Source of the DNA: Pseudomonas proteolytica
GTDB taxonomy: Bacteria > Pseudomonadota > Gammaproteobacteria > Pseudomonadales > Pseudomonadaceae
Direction: 5' to 3'
Length of the DNA stretch: 64,000 nucleotides
Assembly (NCBI RefSeq): GCF_007858275.1
Contig: NZ_VFEV01000014.1
Location: forward strand, 62,001-126,000
The position numbers and the translations under genes were made by a program. Below, one piece after another: positions 61,070 through 64,000 of the stretch. Position 1 is the first letter of the stretch. The number at the start of each line of letters is the position of its first letter. Below the pieces are notes generated by a model. That model had not been told where the DNA came from. It searched no databases and saw only the letters and a program-made list of their open reading frames with translations.

Positions 61070-61948
61070 ATGGCTCAAACATCCCCGATTCGCTACAGCT
61101 TTGGCGCCGATGAGCATTTGTTCGCCGAGGTCAGCGAAAGCATGTCCCTGGAGGCGTTCTTCAAAGGCATGGCTGTCACCCGTGCGGTGCAGCGCCTGGA
61201 ACTGCCCGGCGTGCTGGATATCTGCCTGGCCAATGCCTCGTTCCAGATCCGCTTCGACCCGGACCTGATCGCCCCCCATGTGCTGCTCGACGCGGTGCAA
61301 ACCGCCGAGGCCCAAGCGGTGGCCGAACGTACCTTGCATACACGCATCATCGAGATCCCGGTGCTGTACAACGACCCCTGGACCCATGAAACCCTGATGC
61401 GTTTTCGCGACCGTCATCAAGACCCCACTGGCACGGACCTGGAGTACGCGGCGCGGGTCAATGGCCTGGCGGATGTCGAGGCGTTTGTTGCTGCCCACAG
61501 TGGCGCGCCGTGGTTTGTGTCGATGGTCGGCTTTGTGGCCGGCCTGCCGTTCATGTTCCAGATGGTCGAGCGCGAGCGCCAGTTGCAGGTGCCCAAATAC
61601 CTGCGCCCACGCACCGACACGCCGAAGCTGACACTTGGCCATGGCGGCTGTTTTGGTTGTATCTACTCAGTGCGCGGTGCCGGCGGCTACCAGATGTTTG
61701 GCGTGACCCCGGCGCCGATCTACGACCCGGCCCAGCAGTTGGCCTACCTCAAGGAGCACATGGTGTTCTTCCGCCCAGGCGATATCGTGCAGTTCAAGCC
61801 CATCGACCGGGATGCCTACGACCTGGCGGTGGCCGAGGTAGAAGCCGGACGTTTTGACTTGCGCATTCGGCCGGTGGAGTTCTCCCTGGATGCTTTTTTT
61901 GCCGACCCGATCGGCTATCCGAAAACCCTGCAGGAGGCGCTCCTATGA
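61070..61948 (+). CDS. pxpB: 5-oxoprolinase subunit B (KipI-like)
   Basis: A 292-residue protein of the KipI/PxpB family: YSFGADEHLFAEVSESMSLEA, RLELPGVLDICLANASFQIRFDP, IPVLYNDPWTHETL, GFVAGLPFMFQM and VPKYLRPRTDTPKL are typical. The usual family length is about 220-230 residues; the extra N-terminal and C-terminal sequence suggests a longer variant. GAGGAACAGAC precedes ATG 61070. It overlaps pxpC by the ATGA motif. Confidence 0.9.
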   Translation: MAQTSPIRYSFGADEHLFAEVSESMSLEAFFKGMAVTRAVQRLELPGVLDICLANASFQIRFDPDLIAPHVLLDAVQTAEAQAVAERTLHTRIIEIPVLYNDPWTHETLMRFRDRHQDPTGTDLEYAARVNGLADVEAFVAAHSGAPWFVSMVGFVAGLPFMFQMVERERQLQVPKYLRPRTDTPKLTLGHGGCFGCIYSVRGAGGYQMFGVTPAPIYDPAQQLAYLKEHMVFFRPGDIVQFKPIDRDAYDLAVAEVEAGRFDLRIRPVEFSLDAFFADPIGYPKTLQEALL

Positions 61949-62916
61949 TCAAGGTGCTCAAGCCTGGCCTGGCGACTTCCGTGCAGGACCTGGGGCGCGA
62001 AGGCTTTTACCACTTGGGAATCCCGCCGTCCGGCGCCCTGGACCAGTACGCCTTGAGTGCGGCCAACCACCTGGTGGGCAACCCGGCGGGCGCGGCGGGG
62101 TTGGAATGCACGCTGATCGGCCCGGAGCTGGAGTTTCAACAGGATGGGTTGGTGGCGTTGAGCGGCGCGCTGATGTCGCCGCGCCTGGACGGTGAAGTGG
62201 TGCACCAGGACACGGCGTTCCAGGTGCGTGCCGGGCAGGTGCTGCGCTTTGAGTTTCCGGTGGCCGGTGCGCGGACCTATCTGGCGGTGGCCGGGGGGAT
62301 CGACGTGCCGCTGGTGCTGGGCAGTCGCTCCACCTACACCTTGGGTGGGTTGGGCGGGTTTCATGGGCGGCGCTTGCAGGAGGGTGATGTGTTGCCTATC
62401 GGCGAGAGCCGCGGGCAAGGCCGGGCCGGCAACAGTTTGCCGATGGCCCTGCGTCGCTCGGTGGGCGGCGATGTGACATTGCGTGTGGTGCCGGGCTTGT
62501 ATTACGAGCGCCTGACGCCCGAGGCCAAAAGCAGCTTTTTCGCCGAACCCTGGACCGTGGGCTCCGAAGCCGACCGGATCGGCTACCGCTTCAAGGGCGG
62601 CAGTGCCTTGAGCTTCCAGCCGCGGCAGCAACCGTTTGGCGCAGGCTCTGACCCATCGAACATCGTCGACAGCTGCTACCCCATCGGCTCGATCCAGGTC
62701 CCGGCCGGCCTGGAACCCATCGTGCTGCACCGCGATGCCGTATCCGGCGGCGGCTACGCGATGATCGGCACGGTGATCAGCGCCGACCTGGATCTGATCG
62801 GGCAGATGCAGCCTAACCAGCGCGCGGGGTTTGTCGCGGTGACGTTGGAAGAAGCGCTGCAAGCGCGGCGGGTGTACAAGAAGCGGCTCAAAGCGATGGC
62901 CGGGTTGTTCGCCTGA
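61945..62916 (+). CDS. pxpC: 5-oxoprolinase subunit C (KipA-like, biotin-dependent carboxyltransferase type)
   Basis: A 323-residue protein. LKPGLATSVQDLGREGFYHLGIPPSGALDQYAL, LECTLIGPELEF, AGGIDVPLVLGSRSTYTLGGLGG and VSGGGYAMIGTVISADLDLIGQMQPNQRAGF are KipA/PxpC motifs. It is the third subunit of 5-oxoprolinase. Its start overlaps the pxpB stop (ATGA), so the two are translationally coupled. Confidence 0.92.
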   Translation: MIKVLKPGLATSVQDLGREGFYHLGIPPSGALDQYALSAANHLVGNPAGAAGLECTLIGPELEFQQDGLVALSGALMSPRLDGEVVHQDTAFQVRAGQVLRFEFPVAGARTYLAVAGGIDVPLVLGSRSTYTLGGLGGFHGRRLQEGDVLPIGESRGQGRAGNSLPMALRRSVGGDVTLRVVPGLYYERLTPEAKSSFFAEPWTVGSEADRIGYRFKGGSALSFQPRQQPFGAGSDPSNIVDSCYPIGSIQVPAGLEPIVLHRDAVSGGGYAMIGTVISADLDLIGQMQPNQRAGFVAVTLEEALQARRVYKKRLKAMAGLFA

Positions 62917-62928
62917 CTCCCCCAATCG

Positions 62929-62965
62929 AACCTGTAGAAGCCGGCTTGACGGCGATAGCGGTGTA
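62929..62965. repeat. single degenerate REP after pxpC
   Basis: CCTGTAGAAGCCGGCTTGACGGCGATAGCGG, the left arm of a REPIN whose right end is probably AGCTCCTACAGA near 63236. Confidence 0.6.
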
Positions 62966-63005
62966 ACCGTCAACAGAGGTGTTGAATGTTATGCCCTCAC
63001 CGCTG

Positions 63006-63235
63006 CATCGGTCTCTACACAACTTTCAGATACTGACGACCTCCCCTGTGGCGAGCGGGCTTGTCGGAACGCCGCATCGCCCGCGCTGGGCTGCGAAGCA
63101 GCCCAAAAAACCAGCCGCTACGGAGTATCTGATACACCGCACTCGGCTCACTGGGGCTGCTTCGCAGCCCAGCGCGGGCGATGCGGCGTTCCGACAAGCC
63201 CGCTCGCCACAACAGCCCTCTCTGCCAGGATCTCA
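63006..63235. mobile_element. MITE-like element copy 3, decayed
   Basis: The left terminal repeat is changed to CATCGGTCTCTACACAACTT. The inner REPIN is complete at 63047-63211 with the extra GTCGGAACGCCGCATCGC segment on both arms. After 63211 the sequence resembles the right side of copies 1 and 2 for about 22 bases, then the right terminal repeat is missing. No target duplication is seen. Confidence 0.7.
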
Positions 63236-63262
63236 GCTCCTACAGAGTTTTGGGGGGCAGGG

Positions 63263-64000
63263 TCAGAAGAGTTGGGTGAACAACCAGTACAAGCTACCCG
63301 ACAGCACAATCGCCGCCGGCAACGTCAGTACCCAGGCCATCAACAAATTGCGGATGGTCTTCATCTGCAAGCCGCCGCCATTGGCGACCATGGTCCCGGC
63401 CACGCCCGAGGACAGCACATGGGTGGTGGATACCGGCAAGCCGAACATGTCTGCGGCGCCAATGGTCAGCATGGCCACGGTTTCCGCCGAGGCGCCCTGG
63501 GCGTAGGTCAGGTGGGTCTTGCCGATTTTCTCGCCGACGGTCACCACGATGCGTTTCCAGCCGACCATGGTGCCCAGGCCCAGGGCGATGGCCACGGCGA
63601 TCTTCACCCACAGCGGGATGAAGCGCGTGGCGTTGTCGATCTGTTGCTTGAACAGTTGCAGCTTGCCTTGGGTGTCAGCATCGAAATGGCCGACCTTGCC
63701 CTTGTCCATCAGGCGAATGGTTTCGCTGGTCAGGTACATGTCGTTACGCACGTTGCCCATGGCCTCGGCGGGCACTTTGGCCAGGGAGCCGTAGCCTTTC
63801 ACTTGTTCACCGATGTGCCCGGTCAGGGCGGCGAGGGCGGGGATCAACTCGGGCGTGACGTCCTTGGTGCGCACGTAGGTCGACAGCGTCGGTCGCGGGT
63901 CGGCCGGCGCCGCCTGCGGTGCGCTCTTGACCAGGGCTTGCTGGGTGACTTCTGCCACCGCGGCAAATTGCAGGGATTGATCGGCCGGCATGGTGCGGTT
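63263..64000 (-). CDS. pitA: PiT-family inorganic phosphate permease (N-terminal part outside window)
   Basis: C-terminal 245 or so residues of a phosphate permease; the frame is open at the window edge. The second PiT domain is clear: NATRFIPLWVKIAVAIALGLGTMVGWKRIVVTVGEKIG, then THLTYAQGASAETVAMLTIGAADMFGLPVSTTHVLSSGVAGTM, with the conserved Gly/Ser/Thr/His signature. The part before it (residues from 63991 to about 63680) is the variable cytoplasmic loop. It should take up phosphate with protons. A methionine at 63991 exists but is internal. Confidence 0.92.
   Translation of the reverse strand, partial: NRTMPADQSLQFAAVAEVTQQALVKSAPQAAPADPRPTLSTYVRTKDVTPELIPALAALTGHIGEQVKGYGSLAKVPAEAMGNVRNDMYLTSETIRLMDKGKVGHFDADTQGKLQLFKQQIDNATRFIPLWVKIAVAIALGLGTMVGWKRIVVTVGEKIGKTHLTYAQGASAETVAMLTIGAADMFGLPVSTTHVLSSGVAGTMVANGGGLQMKTIRNLLMAWVLTLPAAIVLSGSLYWLFTQLF

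Noticed and set aside
1..64000. tRNA, rRNA, prophage or complete insertion sequence
   Set aside because: No cloverleaf-like tRNA sequence, rRNA block, integrase or transposase was found on either strand.

Overview
The window looks like chromosomal DNA of a fluorescent Pseudomonas, most likely the P. fluorescens group. The evidence is protein-level family recognition together with gene orders familiar from P. aeruginosa and P. putida: icmP-bifA-sodB-argO-argP, gtsABCD-oprB-hexR-zwf-pgl-eda, phaJ1-hydrolase-fadD2-fadD1 and gntR-gntK-gntP. The DNA is GC-rich and is dotted with about twenty REP/REPIN palindromes of three sequence types. I see no rRNA, tRNA, CRISPR array, prophage or full-length insertion sequence.

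Layout. 1-8.4 kb: end of an rluB-like gene, an aromatic amino acid permease (aroP) preceded by a possible Trp-containing leader peptide, arfB, an MFS exporter, small proteins, an HD protein, an Mpo1-like protein, an AraC regulator and trkH. 8.4-17.3 kb: a REPIN carrying a 245-bp insertion, then icmP, bifA (c-di-GMP), a 58-residue protein with a possible HrpL-type promoter, sodB, the divergent argO/argP pair, a nucleotide-sugar-epimerase-like protein and a coiled-coil membrane protein. 17.3-30.1 kb: a second copy of the 245-bp insertion, then the hexose block: AGE-family sugar isomerase, ABC importer gtsABCD, porin oprB, hexose-6-phosphate mutarotase, hexR, and the Entner-Doudoroff genes zwf-pgl-eda. 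30.1-41.3 kb: a class V aminotransferase, a DUF3820 protein, a sigma-54-preceded four-helix protein, the phaJ1/hydrolase/fadD2/fadD1 fatty acid block, CsbD, YihY, peptide deformylase and small proteins. 41.3-50.7 kb: a soluble BdlA-like chemoreceptor, an epimerase and GST pair, the gluconate genes gntR/gntK/gntP with three palindromic operators, an alanine-type aminotransferase and a GyrI-like protein. 50.7-64 kb: a delta-60 repeat protein, a pyridoxamine-oxidase-like protein, an ECF42-type sigma factor module with YCII and SRPBCC proteins, LysR/PACE and LysR/SDR pairs, and the 5-oxoprolinase genes pxpABC beside a LysR gene. The window closes in a phosphate permease gene.

How the genes work together. 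The centre of the window takes up and catabolises hexoses: OprB (outer membrane), GtsABCD (inner membrane), then Zwf, Pgl and Eda, with HexR as repressor. Gluconate enters by GntP and is phosphorylated by GntK. The AGE isomerase and gtsA share an 18-bp inverted repeat (TGTCAC-N6-GTGACA) followed at identical spacing by the same downstream motifs, so they look co-regulated. A-rich Hfq/Crc-like motifs lie at the translation starts of several of these genes.

Most unusual observations: (1) a 245-bp non-coding element with perfect 21-bp terminal inverted repeats and 10-bp target duplications, found twice intact and once decayed; it carries a REPIN and sits inside other REPINs; (2) two genes (pxpA and a PACE transporter) whose C-termini are translated REP sequence; (3) the aroP leader peptide; (4) the shared hexose promoter; (5) a HrpL-like promoter before a small protein.
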